A stretch of DNA of 64,000 bases from Pseudomonas sp. St316 (GTDB lineage Bacteria; Pseudomonadota; Gammaproteobacteria; Pseudomonadales; Pseudomonadaceae), in assembly GCF_018325905.1 (NCBI RefSeq), contig NZ_AP021901.1, forward strand, positions 3,906,001-3,970,000, read 5' to 3'. The notes beneath the pieces were generated by a model. It saw nothing but the letters and a program-made list of their open reading frames with translations. It was not told the DNA's origin and did no database searches. The position numbers and the translations under genes are program-made. Below are positions 9,000 through 17,861 of the stretch, one piece after another. Numbering within the stretch: the first letter of the stretch is position 1; every line of letters begins with the position of its first letter.

Positions 9000-9089
9000 G
9001 TAATGCTTGGTAAATCCCGTTCGTTAATCAAAGGGCCCCTGCCTGCCTATGAATGATGTACGTAGAACCTCCCCTGCCATTGAACGCCA

Positions 9090-10100
9090 ATGGATGCCCC
9101 TGTGCCGTTGATTCCCCTGGTTGTGTGTGACGACTCCAACATGGCGCGCAAACAGGTGTTGCGCGCGCTGCCGACAGACTGGCCGGTTTCGGTCACCGAG
9201 GCGGTCAACGGGCGCCAGGCCATGGACGCCATACGCCAAGGCCTGGGGCAAGTGGTGCTGCTCGACCTGACCATGCCGGAGATGGATGGCTACCAGGTGT
9301 TGAGCGCCTTGCGCGCCGAGGGATTGCAGGCACAAGTCATCGTGATTTCCGGTGACGTCCAGGACGAGGCGGTGCGCCGCGTGCTTGAGCTGGGCGCGCT
9401 GGCGTTCCTGAAAAAACCGTTCGACGAAAACGACCTGCGCCAGACACTGGAGCGGCTGGGGCTACTGGCCCAAGCCAGCGAGGTGCCGTTGCAGAATCGT
9501 TCGGCCATGAACACGGCCATCGGTTTTCACGACGTGTTCCGCGAGACGGTCAACGTGGCCATCGGCCGGGCAGCAGCCCTGATCGCCAAGGTACTAGGGG
9601 TCTTCGTGCAGTTGCCGGTGCCGAACGTGAACATCCTCGAGGTCGGTGAACTGCATATGGCGCTCAACGACGTCGGCAGCTCCCAGCAACTCACGGCCAT
9701 CTGCCAGGGTTTCATCGGCAGCGGCATCGCCGGCGAAGCCCTGCTGATATTCCATGACTCGGAAATCGCCGACATCGCGCAATTGATGCAGCGCGAGAGC
9801 GCCGATTATTCAGACCTGGAAATGTTGCTGGACCTTTCCAGCGTCTTGATCGGTGCGTGCCTGAGCAGCATTGCCGAACAGATCGATGTGGTGTTTTCCC
9901 AGGGCCATCCGCAGATCCTCGGCCAGCACGCGGCCATCGAGGAGCTGATCCAGGTCAACCGCAAGCACTGGAAAAAGACCCTGGCGGTGGAAATCAGCTA
10001 CAGCCTGGAAGGGCACGATATTCGCTTCGACCTGTTGCTGCTGTTCACGGAAGACTCCATCGAACGGTTGACCCACAAACTCGCCTACCTGATGAGCTGA
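9090..10100 (+). CDS. Response regulator with CheC-like C-terminal domain
   Basis: A 336-residue cytoplasmic protein. Receiver domain at residues 8-125: acidic pair D14-D15, phospho-acceptor D59 in LLDLTMPEMDG, S87 and K109 in LKKPF. Residues ~140-330 resemble the CheC/CheX/FliY phosphatase fold (EVGELHMALNDVGS, then SDLEMLLDLSSVLIGACLSSIAEQ). It sits 3 bases before a diguanylate cyclase, so it probably relays phosphorylation to c-di-GMP output or removes phosphate. Phosphatase activity is not proven by the sequence. Confidence 0.8.
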   Translation: MDAPVPLIPLVVCDDSNMARKQVLRALPTDWPVSVTEAVNGRQAMDAIRQGLGQVVLLDLTMPEMDGYQVLSALRAEGLQAQVIVISGDVQDEAVRRVLELGALAFLKKPFDENDLRQTLERLGLLAQASEVPLQNRSAMNTAIGFHDVFRETVNVAIGRAAALIAKVLGVFVQLPVPNVNILEVGELHMALNDVGSSQQLTAICQGFIGSGIAGEALLIFHDSEIADIAQLMQRESADYSDLEMLLDLSSVLIGACLSSIAEQIDVVFSQGHPQILGQHAAIEELIQVNRKHWKKTLAVEISYSLEGHDIRFDLLLLFTEDSIERLTHKLAYLMS

Positions 10101-10103
10101 GCC

Positions 10104-11057
10104 ATGAACGATTCCATCGATCTGAACGAGTTTCATTGGTTGCTGGCCATCGTTCAGAGCATCGACGTCGGTGTCGTGGTGCTCGACCGCGAGTACCGCG
10201 TGCAGGTCTGGAACACCTTCATGGAGAATCGCTCCGGGGTGCAGCCCAAGGATGCCCACAACCAGCATTTTTTCAGCCTGTTCCCTGAAATCGATCGGCA
10301 ATGGTTCAGCCGCAAGGTGGAAAGTGTCGCGACCCTGGGCACGCCAGCGTTCACGGTCTGGGAGCAGCGCCCGTACCTGATTCGGTTCAAGAGCTACCAG
10401 CCGATCACCGGCCAGGAAGCGTTCATGTACCAGAACACCACGCTGCTGCCGCTGCGCTCGCCTGACAACACCATCAAGCACATCTGCCTGGTGATCTATG
10501 ACGTCACCGACGTCGCCGCCAACCGGCATCAGCTCCAGGCCGCCAACGCGCAGCTGCAGCAACTCTCCAGCACCGATCGGCTGACAGGGCTGTACAATCG
10601 CGGTCATTGGGAGAGCAACCTGAAAGCCGCCTACGCCCGGCACCAGCGCTACGGCCACGCGTTGAGCCTGGTGATGCTCGATATCGATCACTTCAAGCGG
10701 GTCAACGACACCTACGGGCACCAGGCCGGCGACAAGGTCATCGAGCAAGTCGCCAGGCTGCTACGCGAACATGCGCGCGACTCCGATGTAGTCGGGCGCT
10801 ATGGCGGTGAAGAGTTTGCCGTGGTGCTTTCGGATACCGACAGCAGCGGTGCACAAACTTTCGCCGAACGCGTGCGGCACTCCGTGGAGGCGCTGGAGGT
10901 GGTGTACAACGACCAGACCATCCGTTTCACCATCAGCCTGGGCGTGGCCGACCTGAGCCAGCCTTCGAACGACCACGCCGAGCTGATCGCCCGGGCGGAC
11001 CAGGCGCTGTATACGTCGAAGAAGACCGGGCGCAACCGGGTGACGGTGCATGAATGA
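10104..11057 (+). CDS. PAS-GGDEF diguanylate cyclase
   Basis: A 317-residue soluble cyclase that makes c-di-GMP from two GTP. PAS-like domain at about 12-135 (VGVVVLDREYRVQVWNTFME), a short linker helix, then GGDEF. The active site is RYGGEEF with GGEEF at 234-238, and the inhibitory site RDSD at 225-228 is intact. No membrane segment. Start at ATG 10104 directly after the receiver gene stop; the two form an operon and probably one signalling unit. Confidence 0.9.
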   Translation: MNDSIDLNEFHWLLAIVQSIDVGVVVLDREYRVQVWNTFMENRSGVQPKDAHNQHFFSLFPEIDRQWFSRKVESVATLGTPAFTVWEQRPYLIRFKSYQPITGQEAFMYQNTTLLPLRSPDNTIKHICLVIYDVTDVAANRHQLQAANAQLQQLSSTDRLTGLYNRGHWESNLKAAYARHQRYGHALSLVMLDIDHFKRVNDTYGHQAGDKVIEQVARLLREHARDSDVVGRYGGEEFAVVLSDTDSSGAQTFAERVRHSVEALEVVYNDQTIRFTISLGVADLSQPSNDHAELIARADQALYTSKKTGRNRVTVHE

Positions 11058-11109
11058 GTTACCCACATTTTTACCGAAGTGATGATGAGATTTGACCCAC
11101 ACCACTGAT

Positions 11110-11141
11110 CCCCTGTGGGAGCAAGCTCGCTCCCACAGGGG
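11110..11141. repeat. REP hairpin, probable bidirectional terminator
   Basis: A perfect inverted repeat CCCCTGTGGGAGC / GCTCCCACAGGGG with a six-base loop, between the convergent ends of the diguanylate cyclase and trehalase genes. Confidence 0.8.
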
Positions 11142-11152
11142 GTCATTGGCAT

Positions 11153-12781
11153 TCACTCAGCCACAAGGCTTGGGGAAGCTTCGCCATATTTACCCAGCAG
11201 CTTTAGCGTCACCCCGTTTGTCCAGCCGAAACCGTCCTGCAGTTCATACTCACCGCCTCCCCCACCGTCACCGCGCCCGGACAGATCGTATTTCTCCACC
11301 AGCTTGTTTTCCTTGCGGTAAAGGCTCTCGACTTGCTGCAAGAAGCGGCTGCCAATTTGCTGCGCCAGGGCGGTTTGCCGGTATCGGTCCAGTCCCTCCA
11401 CCGCGACCCATTGCAACGGTGCCCAGCCATTGGGCTCGTCCCACTGCTGGCCATTACCGACCTGGGTGGTGGCGATGCCGCCGGGGCGCAACAGGCCATC
11501 ACGTACGGCATCGGCGGTGCGATTGGCGTGCTCGACAGATGCCAGGCCCGTATACAGCGGGAAAAGCGTCGCGGCCGTAAGCTGCTGGCGTTGCTGGTTA
11601 CGTTGCCAGTCGTAGTCCACGTAGAAGCCTTTGTCGGCATTCCACAAATGCTTCTCGATGGCACGCTGGCGCCGTTCGGCGCGCCGGCCATAAGCCCGGA
11701 CGCAGGGGGTGTTCTGCACCGTTTCGCAGGCTTTGGCGATGGTGTTTTCGAGATGATAGATCAAGCTGTTCAGATCCACGGGCACAATAGCGGTGGTGCG
11801 AATGCTCGCCAGGTTCTGGCCATCGTCCAACCAGCGCGAGCTGAAGTCCCAGCCACTTTCGGCCCCGGCGCGCAGGTCTCGCCAGACCTCTTCCCTGGGC
11901 CGGTCCGACGCCTGCTCGGCGGTGCTGACATCTTGCAGCCAGGACTCCTGTCGGGGCGTCGGGCTGGCATCCCAATAGCGGTTGAGCACACTGCCATCGG
12001 CGAGCTTGACCACGTGCCGCGCGGCCGCGTTGGGCTTGAGTGCCTGGGCGCCTTCCATCCAATAGGCATATTCCTTCTGCAACTGCGGCAGGTATCGTCC
12101 ATAGGCCTGGTCGCCCTCGATACGCGCCTGCAACTCCACCATATAAGCAAAGAATGGCGGCTGCGACCGGCTCAGATAGTAAGTGCGATTGCCGTTGGGA
12201 ATGTGGCCGTAGGTGTCGATCATGTAGGCAAAGTTGTCGGTCATCTGGCGGACCTGGGCCTTATCACCGCTCTGCTCCAGCCCCAGCATGGTGAAATACG
12301 AATCCCAGTAATACATCTCGCGAAAACGTCCGCCGGGTACCACATAGGGCTGCGGCAGGGGCAACAAACTGCTGTAGGCCGGCACCTGGCTGTAGGACCG
12401 ACTCAGTACCGGCCAGAGGTTGTCGATGTGTGCTTGGATCGGAGCGCCGGGCTTGGGTGCCGGGCTTTCGGCTTCGCCGGATTCGATGAAGTTGTCTTTC
12501 ACGAAGGCCTTGATATCGAAGCCATCGCGGTGACGTTGGGCCAGGTAATCGGCGCGGATCTGCGCGGGATCCCGGTTGGGCAATGCATCCACGAAATGTT
12601 TCTGGTCGGTGAACACTTGCCCGCGCTGCACCGCTTCAAACAGCTCGGGATAGGCTTGGTCGGGGGGGAGATTGGCCCGTGCCCGAGCGTCTGCATAGCT
12701 CCATGTCGCGGGCGGCTGGCTTGAACACGCCACGCACAGCAGCGCGGCAAAGGAAAGGCTGGTGAGGTACATAGGTCGCAT
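11153..12781 (-). CDS. treA: Periplasmic alpha,alpha-trehalase (GH37)
   Basis: Hydrolyses trehalose to two glucose in the periplasm. From ATG 12781 (GGAG six bases upstream) the product is 542 residues. It has a signal peptide ending in LLCVACSS, possibly a lipoprotein. Trehalase signature 1, PGGRFREMYYWDSY, is at 149-162 and signature 2, QWDEPNGWAP, at 446-455; the acidic motifs ESGWDFSSRW and EYELQDGFGWTNG are present. An earlier ATG at 12793 is possible. Single gene, facing away from the hexonate operon. Identification is firm. Confidence 0.93.
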   Translation of the reverse strand: MRPMYLTSLSFAALLCVACSSQPPATWSYADARARANLPPDQAYPELFEAVQRGQVFTDQKHFVDALPNRDPAQIRADYLAQRHRDGFDIKAFVKDNFIESGEAESPAPKPGAPIQAHIDNLWPVLSRSYSQVPAYSSLLPLPQPYVVPGGRFREMYYWDSYFTMLGLEQSGDKAQVRQMTDNFAYMIDTYGHIPNGNRTYYLSRSQPPFFAYMVELQARIEGDQAYGRYLPQLQKEYAYWMEGAQALKPNAAARHVVKLADGSVLNRYWDASPTPRQESWLQDVSTAEQASDRPREEVWRDLRAGAESGWDFSSRWLDDGQNLASIRTTAIVPVDLNSLIYHLENTIAKACETVQNTPCVRAYGRRAERRQRAIEKHLWNADKGFYVDYDWQRNQQRQQLTAATLFPLYTGLASVEHANRTADAVRDGLLRPGGIATTQVGNGQQWDEPNGWAPLQWVAVEGLDRYRQTALAQQIGSRFLQQVESLYRKENKLVEKYDLSGRGDGGGGGEYELQDGFGWTNGVTLKLLGKYGEASPSLVAE

Positions 12782-12949
12782 CGGCGGCTCCATCCTGTTG
12801 TCGTTCCTGACAAACGAGTGACCTGCCGGGATGAACCTGGGTTCAATGAACTTGAATCCGTCCAGGTCCGTAGGCTTGCAAATGCCTGCTGCTTGCCTGG
12901 CACGCCTTTGGGGAAAATCGAGAAACAGAACCGGCGCTACAAATTTCAT

Positions 12950-12964
12950 ATTGGTCAGTCCAAT
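12950..12964. promoter_or_regulatory. Operator 1 of the dehydrogenase-uxaA operon (GntR/UxuR type)
   Basis: ATTGGTCAGTCCAAT, perfect arms ATTGG/CCAAT with a five-base centre. The form resembles the enterobacterial UxuR/ExuR consensus (AATTGGTATACCAATT). A second copy lies 29 bases downstream. Likely bound by the GntR protein encoded at 15790-16503. Confidence 0.6.
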
Positions 12965-12978
12965 CAATATTTTTATTA

Positions 12979-12993
12979 ATTGGTCTTGCCAAT
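12979..12993. promoter_or_regulatory. Operator 2 of the dehydrogenase-uxaA operon
   Basis: ATTGGTCTTGCCAAT, the same perfect arms as operator 1. It overlaps the proposed -35 element TTGCCA, so bound repressor would block RNA polymerase. Confidence 0.6.
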
Positions 12994-13014
12994 ATTTTTT
13001 GCGGCGTGTAGTTT
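12986..13014 (+). promoter_or_regulatory. Promoter of the dehydrogenase-uxaA-gntR operon
   Basis: -35 TTGCCA at 12986-12991, 17-base spacer, -10 TAGTTT at 13009-13014. About 135 bases of leader follow to the start codon at 13151. With the two operators it accounts for the 369-base gap 12782-13150; the rest of the gap shows nothing clear. Confidence 0.45.
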
Positions 13015-13150
13015 CGGGCCAAGGTCATCGGTGCAGGTCACCGCCCGCCTACAACAAAAAAGAGAGCCCCGGTCCCGGCAGCCGTGCGCTCACAACCCTC
13101 CTCCCGCCTGCAGGCAGCCACCGCCCGCACGCCAGCCAAGGAGCATCGAT

Positions 13151-14161
13151 ATGCTGACTGTCATCTGTAACGAACCCGGTTCGTTAACCGCCATCGAACG
13201 TGAAAAGCCCCTCAGGAAACCGCGAGAGATTCTTATCCGGGTCAAGCGCGTCGGGGTTTGCGGCACCGACCTGCACATCTTCACCGGCAATCAACCGTAC
13301 CTCGAATATCCGCGCGTCATGGGCCATGAGTTTTCCGGGGTCGTAGACGAGACGGACAGCGCCAGCGACCTCGCCATCGGTGATGTGGTCTATGTGATGC
13401 CCTACCTGTCCTGCGGGACATGCATCGCCTGCCGCCAGGGCAAGACCAACTGCTGCACCCGCATTCAAGTGCTAGGGGTTCATTGCGATGGAGCGTTCAC
13501 TGAGTACCTGAGCGTTCCCCACGAGTTCGTGCACAAGGCTGTGGGTGTTTCCCTTGATCAGGCGGCGATGATCGAGTTCCTGTCCATCGGCGCGCACGCT
13601 GTGCGGCGCTCAAATGTCCAGGCGGGTAAACGCGCGCTGGTGGTTGGCACGGGGCCGATCGGCATGGCGGCGGCAATCTTCGCCAGCCTGCGGGGGGCGC
13701 AGGTCACCGTCCTGGATACCCGTGAGGATCGTCTTGCGTTCTGTAAGCAACATTTGGATATCCACGCCGCCGTGCACATCGGCGAAGGCGACAAGCAGAC
13801 CCTGGCTGAACTGACGGGGGGTGATTTTTTCGATGTCGTGTTCGATGCCACCGGTAACGCAAGGGCCATGGAACGCGGGTTCGAGTTCATCGCCCACGGC
13901 GGCACTTATGTGATGATTTCGGTGGTGCGGGACTCCATCACCTTCTCCGACCCTGAATTCCACAAGCGTGAAGCCACGCTGATGGGCAGCCGTAACGCCA
14001 CCCAGGAAGACTTCCGCCATGTAGAGGAATGCTTGCGCAATGGATTGATTCCGGACAAGGCCCTCAATACCCATCGCCTGACACTCAGCGACGTTGCCCA
14101 TTCGTTCAGCACCTTGCTCGACCCCAAGCAGGGCGTCGTCAAAGCAATCATCGAGTGCTAG
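13151..14161 (+). CDS. Zinc-dependent hexonate dehydrogenase (RspB/LgoD-like)
   Basis: A 336-residue medium-chain dehydrogenase; ATG 13151 follows AAGGAG. Catalytic zinc ligands C37, H59, E60; structural zinc cysteines C88, C91, C94, C102; NAD site GTGPIG. The close fit to E. coli RspB and LgoD, and the altronate dehydratase 11 bases downstream, suggest it oxidises an aldonate (for example L-galactonate or L-gulonate at C5) to a keto-hexuronate. The exact substrate cannot be read. First gene of an operon under two GntR-type operators. Confidence 0.8.
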   Translation: MLTVICNEPGSLTAIEREKPLRKPREILIRVKRVGVCGTDLHIFTGNQPYLEYPRVMGHEFSGVVDETDSASDLAIGDVVYVMPYLSCGTCIACRQGKTNCCTRIQVLGVHCDGAFTEYLSVPHEFVHKAVGVSLDQAAMIEFLSIGAHAVRRSNVQAGKRALVVGTGPIGMAAAIFASLRGAQVTVLDTREDRLAFCKQHLDIHAAVHIGEGDKQTLAELTGGDFFDVVFDATGNARAMERGFEFIAHGGTYVMISVVRDSITFSDPEFHKREATLMGSRNATQEDFRHVEECLRNGLIPDKALNTHRLTLSDVAHSFSTLLDPKQGVVKAIIEC

Positions 14162-14172
14162 GAGGACGCACC

Positions 14173-15699
14173 ATGAACCTGCCGTCTTCCTTACTGGTTT
14201 TAACCCCCGGTGATGATGTTGCCGTGGCCCGGGGCGATATTGCCCAAGGGCAACCGCTGAGCGCCGACGGTATCGTGCTGGTCGCCCGCCAGCCGGTCCC
14301 GTCCGGCCACAAGATCGCCCTGCGCACGGTGTTGGCCGGCCAAGGGGTGCTCAAATACGGGCAGACCATTGGCCAGGCAACCCGGGACATCGAGCCCGGC
14401 GATCACGTCCACGTGCACAACCTGGACATGCCCGCCACCAATGCCGAACACCGCGTACGGAACGTCTATGTACCCACCTCATTGAGCAATGATCCCGCCA
14501 CGTTCGAGGGTTACGTGCGCGAGGATGGGCGCGTCGGTACGCGCAATTACATCGGTGTCATTTCCAGCGTCAACTGCTCGGCGACCGTCTGCAAACACAT
14601 CGCCAATGCCTTTTCTTCAGAACGCCTGAAAGAGTTTCCCAACGTCGATGGCGTCGTTGCGATCACCCACGGCAGCGGCTGCGGCATGGGCGCCAAGGGT
14701 GAAGGCATCGACATCCTCAAACGCACCTTGCGCGGCTATGCCGATCACGCCAACTTCGCCGGCGTGCTGTTGATCGGCCTGGGCTGCGAGGTCAATCAAC
14801 TCACCCCGTTGATGAATGAACTGGGCGATCGCCGCGCGGTGCTCAAGGCCAGCCTGATCATTCAGGAGCAAGGCGGTACTCGCGAAGCGGTGCGACGTGG
14901 CATCGCCCATATTGAAGCGATGCTGCCGGTCATCAACCAATACCAACGGTCGACCGTCGCCGCCAGCCACTTATGCGTCGGTTTGCAATGTGGCGGCTCG
15001 GATGGTTACTCAGGCATTACGGCCAATCCGGCACTCGGCGCGGCCGTGGACCTGTTGGTGCAACATGGCGGCACCGCGATTCTTTCGGAAACACCGGAAA
15101 TCTATGGGGCCGAGCACTTGCTGACGGCCCGTGCGGCGTCTGCTGAAATCGCGGAAAAATTGATGGAGCGGATCCACTGGTGGGAAGCCTACGTCCGCCA
15201 CCACGACGGCGATATGAACAACAACCCTTCGCCGGGCAATAAGGCCGGAGGCATCACCACCATTCTGGAAAAATCCCTGGGCGCCGTGGCGAAAGCCGGT
15301 GCGAGCGGGCTGATGGGCGTTTACCAATACGCCGAAACGGTCGATGCCCGAGGCCTCGTGTTCATGGACACACCCGGCTATGACCCGGTGTCCGCGACCG
15401 GCCAGGTGGCCGGAGGCGCGAACCTCATCTGCTTCACCACGGGCCGCGGCTCGACCTACGGGTGCAAGCCCACGCCCTCCTTGAAGATCGCCACCAACAC
15501 CCGCCTGTTCCAACACATGGAACTGGACATGGATTTCAACGCCGGCGGCATTGTCGATGGCCTGGAGTCGGTGGCGCAGGCGGGTGAGCGGTTGTTCCGA
15601 CTGATGCTGGAGACGGCGTCCGGACACCGCACCTGCAGTGAGGAAAACGGCTTGGGCGATAACGAGTTCCTGCCTTGGCAGATCGGCGCGGTGATGTGA
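14173..15699 (+). CDS. uxaA: Altronate dehydratase (UxaA/GarD family)
   Basis: A 508-residue iron-dependent sugar-acid dehydratase that in the UxaA branch converts D-altronate to 2-keto-3-deoxygluconate. The N-terminal SAF-like domain is at about 10-95, then the long catalytic part with NYIGVISSVNCSATV, THGSGCGM and GLQCGGSDGYSGITANPALG. The family also contains galactarate dehydratase; length and the hexuronate context favour altronate. TAGGAGG overlaps the previous stop, so it is translationally close to the dehydrogenase. Confidence 0.85.
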   Translation: MNLPSSLLVLTPGDDVAVARGDIAQGQPLSADGIVLVARQPVPSGHKIALRTVLAGQGVLKYGQTIGQATRDIEPGDHVHVHNLDMPATNAEHRVRNVYVPTSLSNDPATFEGYVREDGRVGTRNYIGVISSVNCSATVCKHIANAFSSERLKEFPNVDGVVAITHGSGCGMGAKGEGIDILKRTLRGYADHANFAGVLLIGLGCEVNQLTPLMNELGDRRAVLKASLIIQEQGGTREAVRRGIAHIEAMLPVINQYQRSTVAASHLCVGLQCGGSDGYSGITANPALGAAVDLLVQHGGTAILSETPEIYGAEHLLTARAASAEIAEKLMERIHWWEAYVRHHDGDMNNNPSPGNKAGGITTILEKSLGAVAKAGASGLMGVYQYAETVDARGLVFMDTPGYDPVSATGQVAGGANLICFTTGRGSTYGCKPTPSLKIATNTRLFQHMELDMDFNAGGIVDGLESVAQAGERLFRLMLETASGHRTCSEENGLGDNEFLPWQIGAVM

Positions 15700-15789
15700 A
15701 TGACCGGGTCATTGCAACCCGCTCCCACATAAATGAATACCATCAAGCGCCTATGGTAGCCTTTGCGGACTCTCCGATGGACGCCCCCC

Positions 15790-16503
15790 ATGGTTTCACC
15801 GATCAACGCCGCCGAGCGAAAGCCGTACCAGAAAATCGCCGATCAACTGCGCAACTACATCGCCCAGGGCGATTTCAAGGCAGGCTCCAGGCTTCCCCCC
15901 GAGCGTGACTTGACCCAACTGCTGGGTGTCTCCCGGCCGTCGCTTCGCGAGGCGCTGATTGCCTTGGAAATTGACGGCGACATCGAGATCAAGATGGGCT
16001 CCGGCGTGTACGTGCGAGCCAAGCCCACGGACGGAAAAAACCAGAGCATGACCTTGGGCGAGAGCCCCTCGGAACTGATGCAGGCACGCGCCTTGATCGA
16101 AGGTGAGTCAGTGATCCTGGCCTGTTTGCATGGCAAGAAAAGCGACTACCGCTATCTGCAGGACTGTATCGATGCCATGCGCGCAAGCATTGCCAATGGC
16201 CTGCCTCCGCTGGAGGATGACCGTCGCTTCCATCAGCGCCTGGCCAAGATGAGCGGCAACTCGGCTCTGGTCCGGATCATCACTGCGCTGTTTGATGAAC
16301 GACACAACCCGATTTCGGCTCACCTGAGCAAACACTCGGAGAATGCCCTGACGTGGGAAGCCGCGGTCGTCGAGCATGAGGCGATCCTGCACGCCGTGGC
16401 CAACAAGGATGTGCTCGGCGCCCAAACCTCCATGCGCCAGCATCTGAGCCGTTCGGAGAACCGTTGGCTGCGAGCGCTGGAACCGGAAGACAGCCACGAC
16501 TAA
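15790..16503 (+). CDS. GntR/FadR-family regulator of hexonate/hexuronate genes (UxuR/ExuR-like)
   Basis: A 237-residue repressor from ATG 15790; the frame is open to 15763 but the product then has an unconserved leader. Winged helix at about 10-75 (YQKIADQLRNYI..GSRLPPERDLTQLLGVSRPSLREAL), FCD ligand domain after ~90 with metal-type His residues. It closes the operon that carries two ATTGG-N5-CCAAT operators at its head, so autoregulation with uxaA is likely. The effector is probably a hexuronate or aldonate. Confidence 0.85.
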   Translation: MVSPINAAERKPYQKIADQLRNYIAQGDFKAGSRLPPERDLTQLLGVSRPSLREALIALEIDGDIEIKMGSGVYVRAKPTDGKNQSMTLGESPSELMQARALIEGESVILACLHGKKSDYRYLQDCIDAMRASIANGLPPLEDDRRFHQRLAKMSGNSALVRIITALFDERHNPISAHLSKHSENALTWEAAVVEHEAILHAVANKDVLGAQTSMRQHLSRSENRWLRALEPEDSHD

Positions 16504-16520
16504 ACCTGCCGTTCGGCTTT

Positions 16521-16653
16521 TGTGGCGAGAGAGCTTGCTCCCGCTGGGTTGCGCAGCGACCCCAAACCGGTTGAATGCGATCTGGCTGATGCACCGAGGC
16601 GCCTGATTTGAGGGCTGCTGCGCAGCCCAGCGGGAGCAAGCTCCCTCGCCACA
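16521..16653. repeat. Convergent REP pair (BIME-like)
   Basis: A left arm TGTGGCGAGAGAGCTTGCTC..GCGCAGC (16521-16557) and an inverted right arm GCTGCGCAGCCCAGCGGGAG..CGCCACA (about 16617-16653) surround about 60 bases. Lies between the ends of the convergent gntR and uxuA genes and may terminate both. Confidence 0.75.
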
Positions 16654-16657
16654 GGGG

Positions 16658-17845
16658 TTAGTGCGAAACTTGACTCAGTTGTCGACGCACCGCCAGTTCC
16701 ACCCCGCGGATTTCCGCCAAGCCCTTGAGACGGCCGATCAACGAGTAGCCGGGATTGCTTTTGCGCTGTTGGTCGTCCAGCAGTTGATGCCCATGGTCGG
16801 GACGCAGCGGCAAGCGCGGGCCGCCTTCGCGCTCACGTCGGCGCTCTTCAGCCACAAGGGCACCGATGACCCCAACCATGTCGACGTCGCCGTCCAGGTG
16901 ATGGGCTTCATGGAAGCTGCGCGGATCGGTTTCCCGGCGGGTTGAACGCAGGTGGGTGAAGTAGATGAACGGCGCAAAGTGCTTGGCCATCGCCACCAGA
17001 TCGTTGTCTTCACGCACGCCGTAGGAGCCGGTGCAGAACGTCAGGCCATTGGCCGGGCTTGGCGCCACGTCCAGCAGCCACTGGGCGTCTGCGGCAGTGG
17101 ACAGGATGCGTGGCAAGCCGAGCAGCGCCCGGGGTGGGTCGTCCGGGTGGATCGCCATGCGCACACCCACCTCCTCTGCCACCGGGATCACCGCGCGCAA
17201 AAAATACCCCAGGTGTTCGCGCAACTTGGCCTCGTCGATGTCGGCGTAGGTACGCAGCAAGTCACGAAAGTTGTCCAGGCTGTAGTGTTCCTCGGCGCCG
17301 GGCAAGCCTGCGATCAGGGTGTTGACCAAAGCTTCGCGTCGGGCCGGCGTCAGTTGTTCGAAGTAGGCCTTGGCCTGCTCGATATCCGCCGCGCTGTATT
17401 CGGCCTGCGCAGCCGGGCGCTGGAGGATGAACAGGTCAAAAGCGGCGAAGGCGGTCTGATCGAAACGCAGTGCCCAACCCCCATCCGCCAACTCATGGGC
17501 CAGGTCGGTACGGGTCCAGTCCAGCACCGGCATGAAGTTGTAGCAGACGATATCGATGCCGCAGCTCGCCAGGTTGCGCACGCTTTGCTGGTAATTGGCG
17601 ATGTACTCGTCGCGCCGGCCACAGCCGCGCTTGATGTCTTCGTGCACCGGAATGCTTTCAACCACTGACCAGCTCAAGCCGGCCGCTTCGATCATCTGTT
17701 TGCGCGCCGCGATGGCGTCCACCGGCCACACCTGGCCATTGGGGATTTCATGCAGCGCGGTGACAATGCCGGTTGCACCGGTTTGACGAACGTCCGCCAG
17801 GGAAATCGGGTCTTTGGGGCCAAACCAACGCCATGTCTGTTCCAT
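16658..17845 (-). CDS. uxuA: Mannonate dehydratase UxuA
   Basis: A 395-residue enzyme (E. coli UxuA: 394) converting D-mannonate to 2-keto-3-deoxygluconate. It starts [37 protein letters not shown] in family style, and keeps IAIHPDD-type and [12 protein letters not shown] motifs. ATG 17845 has its own AAGGAGAAGAGC ribosome site. In the raw sequence the reading frame runs without a stop from uxuB straight through this ATG, so an 886-residue fusion is formally encoded; see the finding on the C run. Last gene of the kdgK operon, and functionally redundant with ManD at 21793-23004. Confidence 0.9.
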   Translation of the reverse strand: MEQTWRWFGPKDPISLADVRQTGATGIVTALHEIPNGQVWPVDAIAARKQMIEAAGLSWSVVESIPVHEDIKRGCGRRDEYIANYQQSVRNLASCGIDIVCYNFMPVLDWTRTDLAHELADGGWALRFDQTAFAAFDLFILQRPAAQAEYSAADIEQAKAYFEQLTPARREALVNTLIAGLPGAEEHYSLDNFRDLLRTYADIDEAKLREHLGYFLRAVIPVAEEVGVRMAIHPDDPPRALLGLPRILSTAADAQWLLDVAPSPANGLTFCTGSYGVREDNDLVAMAKHFAPFIYFTHLRSTRRETDPRSFHEAHHLDGDVDMVGVIGALVAEERRREREGGPRLPLRPDHGHQLLDDQQRKSNPGYSLIGRLKGLAEIRGVELAVRRQLSQVSH

Positions 17846-17861
17846 GCTCTTCTCCTTGTTA

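Larger units (their letters stand above)
8736..9089. other. Intergenic region, 354 bases, between divergent signalling genes
   Basis: Holds the leader and promoter of the GGDEF-EAL gene on the left (8851-8878) and a hairpin at 8975-8999. I see no open frame with coding character and no clear promoter for the gene at 9090. Confidence 0.5.

Noticed and set aside
11333..12724. 463-codon open frame on the plus strand
   Set aside because: Antisense to trehalase, which has both family signatures; no recognisable motif in the plus frame.
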